A DNA stretch of 64,000 nt from Amycolatopsis tolypomycina (GTDB lineage Bacteria; Actinomycetota; Actinomycetes; Mycobacteriales; Pseudonocardiaceae): the NCBI RefSeq assembly GCF_900105945.1, contig NZ_FNSO01000004.1:2976001-3040000 (forward strand), given 5' to 3'. Under the pieces are notes generated by a model. That model had not been told where the DNA came from, did not search any database, and saw only the letters and a list, made by a program, of their open reading frames with translations. Within the stretch, counting starts at the first letter, position 1; each line of letters begins with the position of its first letter. A program made the position numbers and the translations under genes. Positions 58,009 to 64,000 of this stretch are shown piece after piece.

Positions 58009-58356
58009 ATGAGTACTGCGGTGATCGCCCGGTGTTCCTTCTGCGCCAAGCCGAACACGGACGTGGAGGTGCTGGTCGGCGGCCCCGGCGTGTTCATCTG
58101 CGACGGCTGCGTCCGGCTGTGCGTGACGGTGATCGAAGGCAAGCCGGCGGACGCGCCGATGATCGCCCCGTGGGAGCACGACATCCCCCTCGAACAGGTG
58201 CTGCAGAACCTCGCCCCGGTGTCGGCGGCGAGCAGCCAGGTGCAGGAGAACCTGGCTGCCTGGGTGGGCAAGGCCCGCGCGCTGGGCGGCACGTGGTCCC
58301 AGATCGGCGAGGCGCTCGGCATGACCCGCCAGTCGGCCTGGGAGCGGTTCGCCTAG
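58009..58356 (+). CDS. ClpX-type zinc finger with C-terminal HTH
   Basis: 115-residue protein. The N-terminal C4 zinc finger (ARCSFCAKPNTDVEVLV and FICDGCVRLC) matches the ClpX N-terminal domain. The C-terminal 45 residues end in GTWSQIGEALGMTRQSAWERF, a helix-turn-helix-like signature found in a group of small actinomycete regulators. So it is probably a DNA-binding protein and possibly autoregulatory through the palindromes upstream. ATG 58009 has GAGGAGG in front. Stop shares CTAG with the convergent methyltransferase gene. Confidence 0.82.
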   Translation: MSTAVIARCSFCAKPNTDVEVLVGGPGVFICDGCVRLCVTVIEGKPADAPMIAPWEHDIPLEQVLQNLAPVSAASSQVQENLAAWVGKARALGGTWSQIGEALGMTRQSAWERFA

Positions 58357-59156
58357 CGCTTGGCGCCCACCCCGGCGTAGAGACCGTCCTCTTCGGGATC
58401 GACGACCGCGGCCAGCCGGTCCGGCCGCCAGTTGGCCGACGTCGTCAGCCCCGGCTCGACCAGCTCGAACCCCTCGAACAACGCCAGCACTTCGTCGCGG
58501 GTGCGCGGGTGGATGTGGTCCTGCGTGCCGCGCATCGTCTCGGCCACGCGCGGATCGCTCAACACGGCGAAGTCGTTGGTCAAGTGGGTCAGCGCGAGGT
58601 AACTGCCGGGCACGAGCGCGGCCCGGTAGCCGGCGAACACCCCGCGGACCTCCGGCAGGTAGTGCCCGAGGGTGATCGCGAGCAGCCCGACCGGCCGGCG
58701 CAGGTCCAGCAGGCGCGTCACCTCCGCGGACGCCAGGACGCCTTCGACGTCGGTGGCGTCGGCTTCCAGGGCCGCCGCGTTCGGGTTGTCCTTGAGCAGC
58801 ATGCGGCTGTGCGCCACGGCCACCGGCTCGTAGTCGACGTACACCACCCTGGCGCCCGGATCGACGGCCTGGGCGACCTCGTGCACGTTGCCGACGGTCG
58901 GGATCCCGGAACCGAGGTCGAGGAACTGCCGGACGCCCTGCTCGAGCAGGAACCGCACGGCCCGCCGCAGGAACGCCCGGTTCCGGCGGGCCACGCTCGC
59001 CACCTGCGGCTGGATCGCCTGCAGCTGCTGCGCCACCGCCCGATCGGGCGCGAGGTTGTGCGCCCCGCCGAGGAGGTAGTCGTAGATGCGCGCGGCGCTG
59101 GGCCGGGACAGGTCCGCGCCGGGCGGGATCCAGTCCGCTCCTTCCTGGTCGCTCAC
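58353..59156 (-). CDS. S-adenosylmethionine-dependent methyltransferase (DUF574)
   Basis: 267-residue protein of the DUF574/PF04672 family, very common in actinomycetes. Hallmarks: PSAARIYDYLLGGAHNLAPD, FLDLGSGIPTVGNVHEVAQ (SAM-binding loop) and VVYVDYEPVAVAHSRMLL. The substrate of this family is generally unknown. GTG 59156 is chosen (GGGGACGAGG upstream, MSDQEGADW-like start); the longer frame lacks support. Confidence 0.93.
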   Translation of the reverse strand: MSDQEGADWIPPGADLSRPSAARIYDYLLGGAHNLAPDRAVAQQLQAIQPQVASVARRNRAFLRRAVRFLLEQGVRQFLDLGSGIPTVGNVHEVAQAVDPGARVVYVDYEPVAVAHSRMLLKDNPNAAALEADATDVEGVLASAEVTRLLDLRRPVGLLAITLGHYLPEVRGVFAGYRAALVPGSYLALTHLTNDFAVLSDPRVAETMRGTQDHIHPRTRDEVLALFEGFELVEPGLTTSANWRPDRLAAVVDPEEDGLYAGVGAKR

Positions 59157-59448
59157 CCTCGTCCCCTCGTCTATTGCCGTGACCGCAACCACTTTAGCGG
59201 CGCCGGACCGGCGTGCCGCGTTCCGCCTTTTGCCAGCCGCGGGTGAACCGGACGGCGCACCCGCGCTCCGGCGAACCGGTGATGTGCGCGGATGGGACGA
59301 AGATCGACGGTGTGCCGCTGGTGCGCTCCGTCGCCGCTGCGCTACTTTCCGCCGACATCGACGAACCACCCCGGAGGTGACGCGGCTTGATCGGGACCAC
59401 AGGTCCGAACCACTGCCGACCGGACTGCCGTGCGGGGGACGGCGGGTC

Positions 59449-60072
59449 GTGATCCGTGTCCTGCTGGTCCTGTCCTGCCCGGGCCGCATCGGCCGTCAGC
59501 TCGCCGGGGAGGCGGACATCGAGGTGCGGCACCGGACGCCGGAGACCTGGGGTGACGTCGTCACCGCGCTCGACGAGTTCGCACCGTCGGTGGTGGTCCT
59601 CGACCGGGACGTGCTCGGCACCGGGGACGTCACAGCCGTCACCGGCGCCGCCCGCCCGCCCGCCGTCGTGCTGCTGGCCGGTGCCTACCACCCCGGTGAC
59701 GTGGTGCTCGCGGCGAAGGCGGGGGTGCGCGGCTATGTCGTGGACAGCGGCGGCTCCCCGTGGGTGGCGGTGGTCCGCGCGGTCGCGGCCGGCGGCGGCT
59801 GGCTGGCCCCGGTCGCGGTCGGCGAGCTGCTCGACGAAGTCCGCACCCGGGAACCGCACCGGCTGCGGGAGCCGCCGCGGATCCCGCTGACCGAGCGGGA
59901 ACTGAGTGTGGTCCGGCTCGTCGCGCAGGGCTGCTCGAACCTCGAGGTGGCGGCGGAACTCGGGCTGAGCCAGTCGACGGTCAAGACCCACGTGTCCCGG
60001 ATGCTGGCCCGGCTGGACCTGCGCAGCCGCACCCAGCTGGCCGCCTTCGCCCGCGATCTCGGCATCGTGTGA
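59449..60072 (+). CDS. LuxR-family regulator with degenerate receiver domain
   Basis: 207-residue NarL-like protein. The receiver-like N-terminus (IRVLLVLSCPGRIGRQL, then VVVLDRDVLGTGDV) keeps a possible acceptor Asp but lacks the normal acidic pocket (L-S-C-P where D-D is expected), so it is probably not phosphorylated in the standard way. The LuxR HTH is intact: LTERELSVVRLVAQGCSNLE and STVKTHVSRMLARLDLRSRT. Such orphan regulators often control secondary metabolism. GTG 59449 is the best start. Confidence 0.85.
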   Translation: MIRVLLVLSCPGRIGRQLAGEADIEVRHRTPETWGDVVTALDEFAPSVVVLDRDVLGTGDVTAVTGAARPPAVVLLAGAYHPGDVVLAAKAGVRGYVVDSGGSPWVAVVRAVAAGGGWLAPVAVGELLDEVRTREPHRLREPPRIPLTERELSVVRLVAQGCSNLEVAAELGLSQSTVKTHVSRMLARLDLRSRTQLAAFARDLGIV

Positions 60073-60266
60073 AATCGTCGAAATTCGTTCTTTCGACCGA
60101 TGCGGCCGCCGCGGCCGCGGCCATACGATGTGCGCCGGTCGGTGCGGTCCCGCTTTCGCGGCCCCGGCCGTGGCGCCCGGAGTACCGGGGAGGCGCGACG
60201 AAGCGGCCGAAGCGGCTGCAGTGTCTTCGGGGTCCGGAAGAATTCGCTGAATAGGGACGGAGGTCG

Positions 60267-61265
60267 GTGTTGTCCAGGGAAGACGGCTCCGCGTCGGGAT
60301 TGCCGCTCGCGCGTTACGAGCTCTTCCGTTCTTGTGACCCGAATCATGTGCGCGACGAAGTGAGCCGGGTTTGGGCACCGCACACCCTCCGGGTGCTCGG
60401 TGGCGACCCGCGGCTGAACGCGCGAATGCACTACGCGCGGTTGCGCGATTTGTCGGTCAGCGCCCTCACCTACGGCGGAACGGTGTGGTTCACGTCGAGG
60501 CCCGCCGAATCGTTCTTCACCGTGTTCGTCCCGCTGGCGGGCGAAGCGGAGGCGCGCTGCGGCGCCGACCGGGTGGCGCTGAGCACCGCGACGGCCGCGG
60601 TGCTCTCGCCGGGCGACCCGGTGGCGCTGCGCTGGCCGGGGGACTGCGCGCAACTGGTCGTGCGGCTGGAGCGCACCGGGCTGGAGGCCCGGCTGAGCGA
60701 CCTGCTCGGCGCGCCGCTGCGCCGGCCGCTGCGGTTCGCGCCGGCGATGGCCGTGGGCTCGGGCAACGGCCTGAGCTGGCTGCGCGGCCTGCGGATGCTG
60801 GTCACCGAGCTCGAGCGGCCCGGCTCGCTGCTCGAGCGGCGGGCGGTCGCGGAGATGTTCGAGCGCACGCTGGTCACCGCGCTGTTGCTGGGGCAGCCCA
60901 GCAACTACACCAGGATGCTCGACGGCGAGGTGCCCGCGGCGCCGACCCGCGCGGTGAGCATCGCACTGGAGTGGATCGACAACCACCCCAAGTGGCAGCA
61001 CACGACAGCCAGCCTGGCGCGGGAGGCCGACGTCACCGAGCGGTCCCTGCAGCTGGGCTTCCGCAAGCACCTCAAGATGGGGCCGATGGAGTACCTGCGC
61101 GAGATCCGCCTCCGCGGGGTGCGCGACCAGTTGCGGGCGGCCCAGTCGGACGCCGTCACGGTGACCGAGATCGCGGCGGAATGGGGTTTCCTGCACGCGG
61201 GGCACTTCGCCGCGCGCTACCAGCAGCGGTTCGGGGAACGGCCGTCGCAAACGCTGCGCCGCTGA
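60267..61265 (+). CDS. AraC-family transcriptional regulator
   Basis: 332-residue activator. The N-terminal 200 residues are an AraC-binding-like (cupin) domain (FTVFVPLAGEAEARCGADRV). Two C-terminal helix-turn-helix units: HTTASLAREADVTERSLQLG and VTVTEIAAEWGFLHAGHFAA, then YQQRFGERPSQTLRR. GTG 60267 lies after GGACGGAGG. It precedes the exporter and KAS III genes, so it is a candidate pathway-specific activator. A terminator follows. Confidence 0.9.
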   Translation: MLSREDGSASGLPLARYELFRSCDPNHVRDEVSRVWAPHTLRVLGGDPRLNARMHYARLRDLSVSALTYGGTVWFTSRPAESFFTVFVPLAGEAEARCGADRVALSTATAAVLSPGDPVALRWPGDCAQLVVRLERTGLEARLSDLLGAPLRRPLRFAPAMAVGSGNGLSWLRGLRMLVTELERPGSLLERRAVAEMFERTLVTALLLGQPSNYTRMLDGEVPAAPTRAVSIALEWIDNHPKWQHTTASLAREADVTERSLQLGFRKHLKMGPMEYLREIRLRGVRDQLRAAQSDAVTVTEIAAEWGFLHAGHFAARYQQRFGERPSQTLRR

Positions 61266-61282
61266 ATTCCGGCCGGAAAACG

Positions 61283-61313
61283 GGCCGGGCACCTTCGGGT
61301 GCCCGGCCTTTTT
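61283..61313 (+). terminator. rho-independent terminator after the AraC gene
   Basis: GGCCGGGCACC, loop TTCG, GGTGCCCGGCC: 11 perfect pairs followed by TTTTT (61309-61313). A textbook intrinsic terminator. Confidence 0.92.
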
Positions 61314-61442
61314 CGTGCCCTTCCCAGGCTGGGGAGAATCGTTCGGTTTTCGGATGTCGGCGATGCCAGCGGCCGCGGAATCATGGACTCCGGGCGGGAA
61401 ATTCGCCCCGGCAGGAAAAAGAGAGTACGCGAAGGAGGGAAA

Positions 61443-62411
61443 GTGCCGCCGATGATCCGCGTGGAGAACCTGGTCAAACGGTTCGGGCGGACCACAGCGC
61501 TCGACCGGGTCGGGTTCGCCGTCGAGGCGGGCACGGTGGTCGGCGTGCTCGGGCCGAACGGCGCCGGGAAGACGACCATGGTCCGGGTACTGGCCACGCT
61601 CCTGCGGCCGGACGAGGGCCTGGTCCGGGTCGGGGGCCTCGACGTGACGCGCGAACCGGCGCGGGTTCGCGCGCTGCTCGGCCTCACCGGCCAGTACGCG
61701 TCCGTCGACGGGGACCTGACGGGCACGGAGAACCTGGTGCTGTTCGGCCGCCTGCTGGGGCTGTCCCGCTCCGCGGCGCGGGACCGGGCGGCGGACCTGC
61801 TCGAGCGCTTCGAGCTCGGACCGGCCGCCGCCCGGCCCGCGTCGACGTACTCCGGCGGCATGCGCCGCCGGCTCGACCTGGCCGCCGGCCTGGTCGGTGC
61901 GCCGCGGGTGCTCTGCCTCGACGAACCGACCACCGGCCTGGACCCGCACGTGCGGCGCGAACTGTGGCAGGTGGTCCGGGAGCTGGTGACCGACGGCGTC
62001 ACGGTGCTGCTCACCACGCAGTACCTGGAGGAGGCCGACCGGCTCGCCGACCGCGTGACGGTGTTCGACGCCGGCCGCGTCGTGGCCGACGGCACCCCCG
62101 CCGAGCTCAAGCGGCGCATCGGCGGCCGTACGGTCCAGGTCCGGCCGGCGCTGGCCGCGGACCTGGACGCAACGGCCCGAGTCCTGGGCCGGGTGACCGG
62201 CACCACCCCGGCCCGCGACGTCGCCGGCGGCCTGCTCACCGCGCCCGCCCCCGACCCGATGGTGCTGTCGGCGCTGGTCCGCAAGCTGGACCAGGCGGGG
62301 TTGGCGGTGGCCGAGCTGGGCCTGCGGCTGCCCAGCCTGGACGAGGTCTTCCTGGCGCTGACCGGAAAACCGGCGGAGGTCCCCGCGGCGCGCGCCGGGA
62401 GCGCGGGATGA
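61443..62411 (+). CDS. ABC transporter ATP-binding protein (DrrA-like)
   Basis: 322-residue ATPase of the antibiotic/drug exporter (DrrA) group. Walker A GPNGAGKTTMVRVLATLL, Q-loop region GLTGQYASVD, signature YSGGMRRRLDLAAGL, Walker B VLCLDEPTTGLD and the H-loop-like TQYLEEADRL. The last 90 residues are the DrrA-type C-terminal domain. GTG 61443 is preceded by GAAGGAGGGAAA; an ATG at 61452 is alternative. It pairs with the permease downstream. Confidence 0.93.
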   Translation: MPPMIRVENLVKRFGRTTALDRVGFAVEAGTVVGVLGPNGAGKTTMVRVLATLLRPDEGLVRVGGLDVTREPARVRALLGLTGQYASVDGDLTGTENLVLFGRLLGLSRSAARDRAADLLERFELGPAAARPASTYSGGMRRRLDLAAGLVGAPRVLCLDEPTTGLDPHVRRELWQVVRELVTDGVTVLLTTQYLEEADRLADRVTVFDAGRVVADGTPAELKRRIGGRTVQVRPALAADLDATARVLGRVTGTTPARDVAGGLLTAPAPDPMVLSALVRKLDQAGLAVAELGLRLPSLDEVFLALTGKPAEVPAARAGSAG

Positions 62412-62539
62412 GCGGCCGGGTGCGGGATGCGGGTGGGTTCCCGGCGCCGGGGGCGGAGTTTCCGATGAGCGGCCGGGTGTCGCCCACCAAACCGGTGCGG
62501 CGCGCGCACGAGCCGCCGCCGGAGAGGAGTTCCCGATGA
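62408..62539 (+). CDS. short coupling ORF with repeated permease-like N-termini
   Basis: A 43-residue frame starting in the ATPase stop (ATGA) and ending in the permease start (TGA overlapping ATG at 62536). It contains MSGRVRDAGG and MSGRVSPTKPVRR, which resemble the permease start MNSRVAPTQALRHG. Three ATGA(G/A)C-GCCGGGT start regions lie in a row (62408, 62465, 62536). It looks like a duplicated initiation region that now serves translational coupling; a functional peptide is unlikely. Confidence 0.35.
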   Translation: MSGRVRDAGGFPAPGAEFPMSGRVSPTKPVRRAHEPPPERSSR

Positions 62540-63315
62540 ACAGCCGGGTCGCACCCACCCAGGCCCTCCGCCACGGGCTGATCCTCGCCGGCCGGGGCGT
62601 GCGCAAGATCCGCCGCAACCCCGAGCACCTGGTCGACGTGACCGTGCAGCCGCTGCTGTTCCTCGTCATGTTCGGCTACCTCTTCGGCGGCGCGATCGCC
62701 GGCAGCCCGGACGCCTACCTGCGGGACCTCGTCCCCGGGCTGATGGTGCCGAGCGTGCTGATGGCCACCCTCTCGGCCGGGGTCGGGCTGAACGCCGACG
62801 CGGGCAGCGGCGTGTTCGACCGGTTCCGCAGCATGCCCATCGCCCGCTCGGCGCCGCTGACCGGCGTGGTCCTGGCCGGCGCGGTCCGCTACCTGGTCGC
62901 CATCGCCGTGCTGCTCGCGGCGGGTGCCGTCCTCGGCTACCGCGTCGGGACCGGGCCGCTCGGGGTCCTGGCCGCGACGGCGATCCTGGTGGCCGCCGGG
63001 CTGTGCTTCTGCTGGGTCACCGTGTTCCTCGGCATGGTGCTGCGCGACCGGGACGCGGTGCAGGGCACGGCCGTCGCGCTGTTCATGCCGATGGTGTTCG
63101 CGAGCACCGTCTTCGTGCCCGCCGCGACCATGCCGGGCTGGCTGCGGGCCTGGTCCGGCGTCAACCCGGTGAGCCTGCTCGCGGACGTCGTGCGCGGCCT
63201 GCTGGGCGGCGGCCCGGTCGCGGGCCCGCTCACCGGCGCGCTGGCCTGGTCCGCCGGAGTGCTGCTCGTGTTCTTCCCCCTGGCGATCCGCGCCTACCAC
63301 CGGCGCGTCGGATGA
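62536..63315 (+). CDS. ABC-2-type transporter permease (DrrB-like)
   Basis: 259-residue membrane protein with six hydrophobic helices (PLLFLVMFGYLFGGAIAG, VRYLVAIAVLLAAGAVLG, LGVLAATAILVAAGLCF, AVALFMPMVFASTVFVPA, AWSAGVLLVFFPLAI). The ABC-2 family signatures are VFDRFRSMPIARSAPL and the FVPAATMPGWLRAWSGVNPV segment. It forms an exporter with the ATPase upstream. ATG 62536 follows AGAGGAG and overlaps the small ORF stop. Confidence 0.92.
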   Translation: MNSRVAPTQALRHGLILAGRGVRKIRRNPEHLVDVTVQPLLFLVMFGYLFGGAIAGSPDAYLRDLVPGLMVPSVLMATLSAGVGLNADAGSGVFDRFRSMPIARSAPLTGVVLAGAVRYLVAIAVLLAAGAVLGYRVGTGPLGVLAATAILVAAGLCFCWVTVFLGMVLRDRDAVQGTAVALFMPMVFASTVFVPAATMPGWLRAWSGVNPVSLLADVVRGLLGGGPVAGPLTGALAWSAGVLLVFFPLAIRAYHRRVG

Positions 63316-63334
63316 CGGAGAGGTGAAACCGGCC

Positions 63335-63553
63335 ATGGGCTCAGCCGAGCCGACCGTGGAAGTGACCTTGAAGGGAGCACCCGACGGAATGCCCGAAACC
63401 GTGCTCGTCCGCCGCGCCGAGCTGGCCGCGGACCGGCTGAAGATCCCGTACCTGGCGGGATACGAGCACTTCGTCCCCTTGGAAGACCTCAGCGGAGTAC
63501 CGGAAGACGGCGCCGTCTTCGTCTGGTGCGACCGGACGAAATTCGCGGAATAG
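63335..63553 (+). CDS. DUF5988-like small protein
   Basis: 72-residue acidic protein: VEVTLKGAPDGMPETVLVRR, LKIPYLAGYEHFVPLED and VFVWCDRTKFAE. I think this matches DUF5988-type small proteins that occur in actinomycete biosynthetic clusters, function unknown. It is not MbtH-like (no NPEDQYSLWP-type motif). ATG 63335 is taken as start; GTG 63323 is also possible. It sits between the permease and the KAS III gene with short gaps. Confidence 0.65.
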   Translation: MGSAEPTVEVTLKGAPDGMPETVLVRRAELAADRLKIPYLAGYEHFVPLEDLSGVPEDGAVFVWCDRTKFAE

Positions 63554-63563
63554 AAGGGCGCCC

Positions 63564-64000
63564 ATGAACACCGCCATCCTCGGAACCGGCTCCTACCTGC
63601 CGGAGACCGTCCTCACCAGCGCCGAGCTCGGCCGCCGCCTCGGCCTCGGCGAACAGTGGATCTTCGACAAGACCCGGATCGCCGAGCGCCGGGTCGCGGC
63701 GCCGGACGAAGCGACGTCCGACCTGGCCACCCGGGCCGCCGAACACGCCCTGCGCGCGGCGAACCTCGCCGCCACGGACATCGACCTGCTGATCGTCGCC
63801 ACCTCGACGCCCGACCAGCCGATCCCGGCCACCGCCTGCGCGGTCCAGGCCAACCTCGGCGCGATGCGCGCGGCGGCCTTCGACGTCGACTCGGTGTGCA
63901 GCGGGTTCGTCTACGCCCTGGTCACCGCGCACGCGCTGCTCGAGGCGGATCCCTTGCCCCGCAATGCCCTCGTCATCGGCGCGGACACCTACTCGCGCAT
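63564..64000 (+). CDS. beta-ketoacyl-ACP synthase III (FabH-like), 5' part
   Basis: N-terminal 145 residues of a KAS III-type thiolase-fold enzyme; the rest lies beyond the window. MNTAILGTGSYLPETVLTSA and IFDKTRIAERRVAAPDE are typical KAS III starts, LLIVATSTPDQPIPATA follows, and the catalytic Cys is in FDVDSVCSGFVYALVTA. In a pathway with an AraC activator and exporter it may prime a fatty or polyketide chain. ATG 63564 with AAGGGCG upstream. Confidence 0.9.
   Translation, partial: MNTAILGTGSYLPETVLTSAELGRRLGLGEQWIFDKTRIAERRVAAPDEATSDLATRAAEHALRAANLAATDIDLLIVATSTPDQPIPATACAVQANLGAMRAAAFDVDSVCSGFVYALVTAHALLEADPLPRNALVIGADTYSR

Noticed and set aside
63335..63553. Small gene in a biosynthetic setting considered as MbtH homologue
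   Set aside because: The conserved Trp and NPEDQYSLWP-like motifs of MbtH are absent; the pattern fits DUF5988-like proteins better.

Overview
The window is very GC-rich (codon third positions almost all G or C), has many GTG/TTG starts and ATGA/GTGA stop-start overlaps, and carries typical actinomycete families: DUF574 methyltransferase, ClpX-type zinc-finger proteins, IS110 and IS982 elements, DrrAB-type ABC genes and large NRPS/PKS genes. I infer a soil actinobacterium, most likely Pseudonocardiaceae (Amycolatopsis-like). The genus is an inference. No rRNA, tRNA or CRISPR array was seen.

Layout. (1) 1-5.5 kb: small metabolic and regulatory genes (alpha/beta hydrolase, SnoaL-like protein, TetR, VOC protein, DoxX, PucR regulator) with several operator-like palindromes, closed by a strong hairpin at 5478-5510. 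(2) 5.9-32.1 kb: a co-directional hybrid NRPS-PKS cluster. The proteins are A-T-KS, A-T-C-T, KS-AT-KR-DH-T, C-A(Asn-like)-T and C-A(Ser-like)-T-TE fused to a 12-helix MFS exporter. Two tandem ATP-grasp ligases, a TauD/AsnO-like Fe(II)/2-oxoglutarate oxygenase and a flavodoxin-fold protein follow. Nearly all these genes overlap by 4 nt. An IS110 element (26635-28095) sits at the start codon of the first ATP-grasp gene and splits the operon. (3) 32.1-35.1 kb: a class A beta-lactamase, a divergent LysR regulator and a second beta-lactamase-like serine hydrolase, possibly self-resistance. (4) 35-42.8 kb: 108-bp tandem repeats, isochorismatase, a broken IS982 element, an XRE regulator and divergent SDR, a decayed dehalogenase-like gene, CsbD, a Na+/H+ antiporter and a P450. 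(5) 42.8-60 kb: GH78 rhamnosidase, DJ-1/PfpI membrane protein, a NarL-type two-component system, a two-gene unit of a GT4-GT2 fusion and a HemN-like radical SAM enzyme, GH25 lysozyme, SGNH esterase, a small zinc-finger/HTH protein and a DUF574 methyltransferase. (6) 60.2-64 kb: the left edge of a second biosynthetic locus (AraC regulator, DrrA/DrrB-like exporter, DUF5988-like protein, KAS III running off the window).

How the main cluster may work: amino acids are activated by the first two A domains, extended once with malonyl (KS-AT-KR-DH gives an alpha,beta-unsaturated unit), then Asn (possibly beta-hydroxylated by the oxygenase) and Ser are added. The chain is released by a thioesterase whose nucleophile is Cys instead of Ser. 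A terminal Ser, a Cys-thioesterase and neighbouring beta-lactamases together suggest a strained-ring (beta-lactone or beta-lactam-like) product. That is a hypothesis, not shown by the sequence. The most unusual single feature is the fusion of assembly-line terminus and exporter in one polypeptide.
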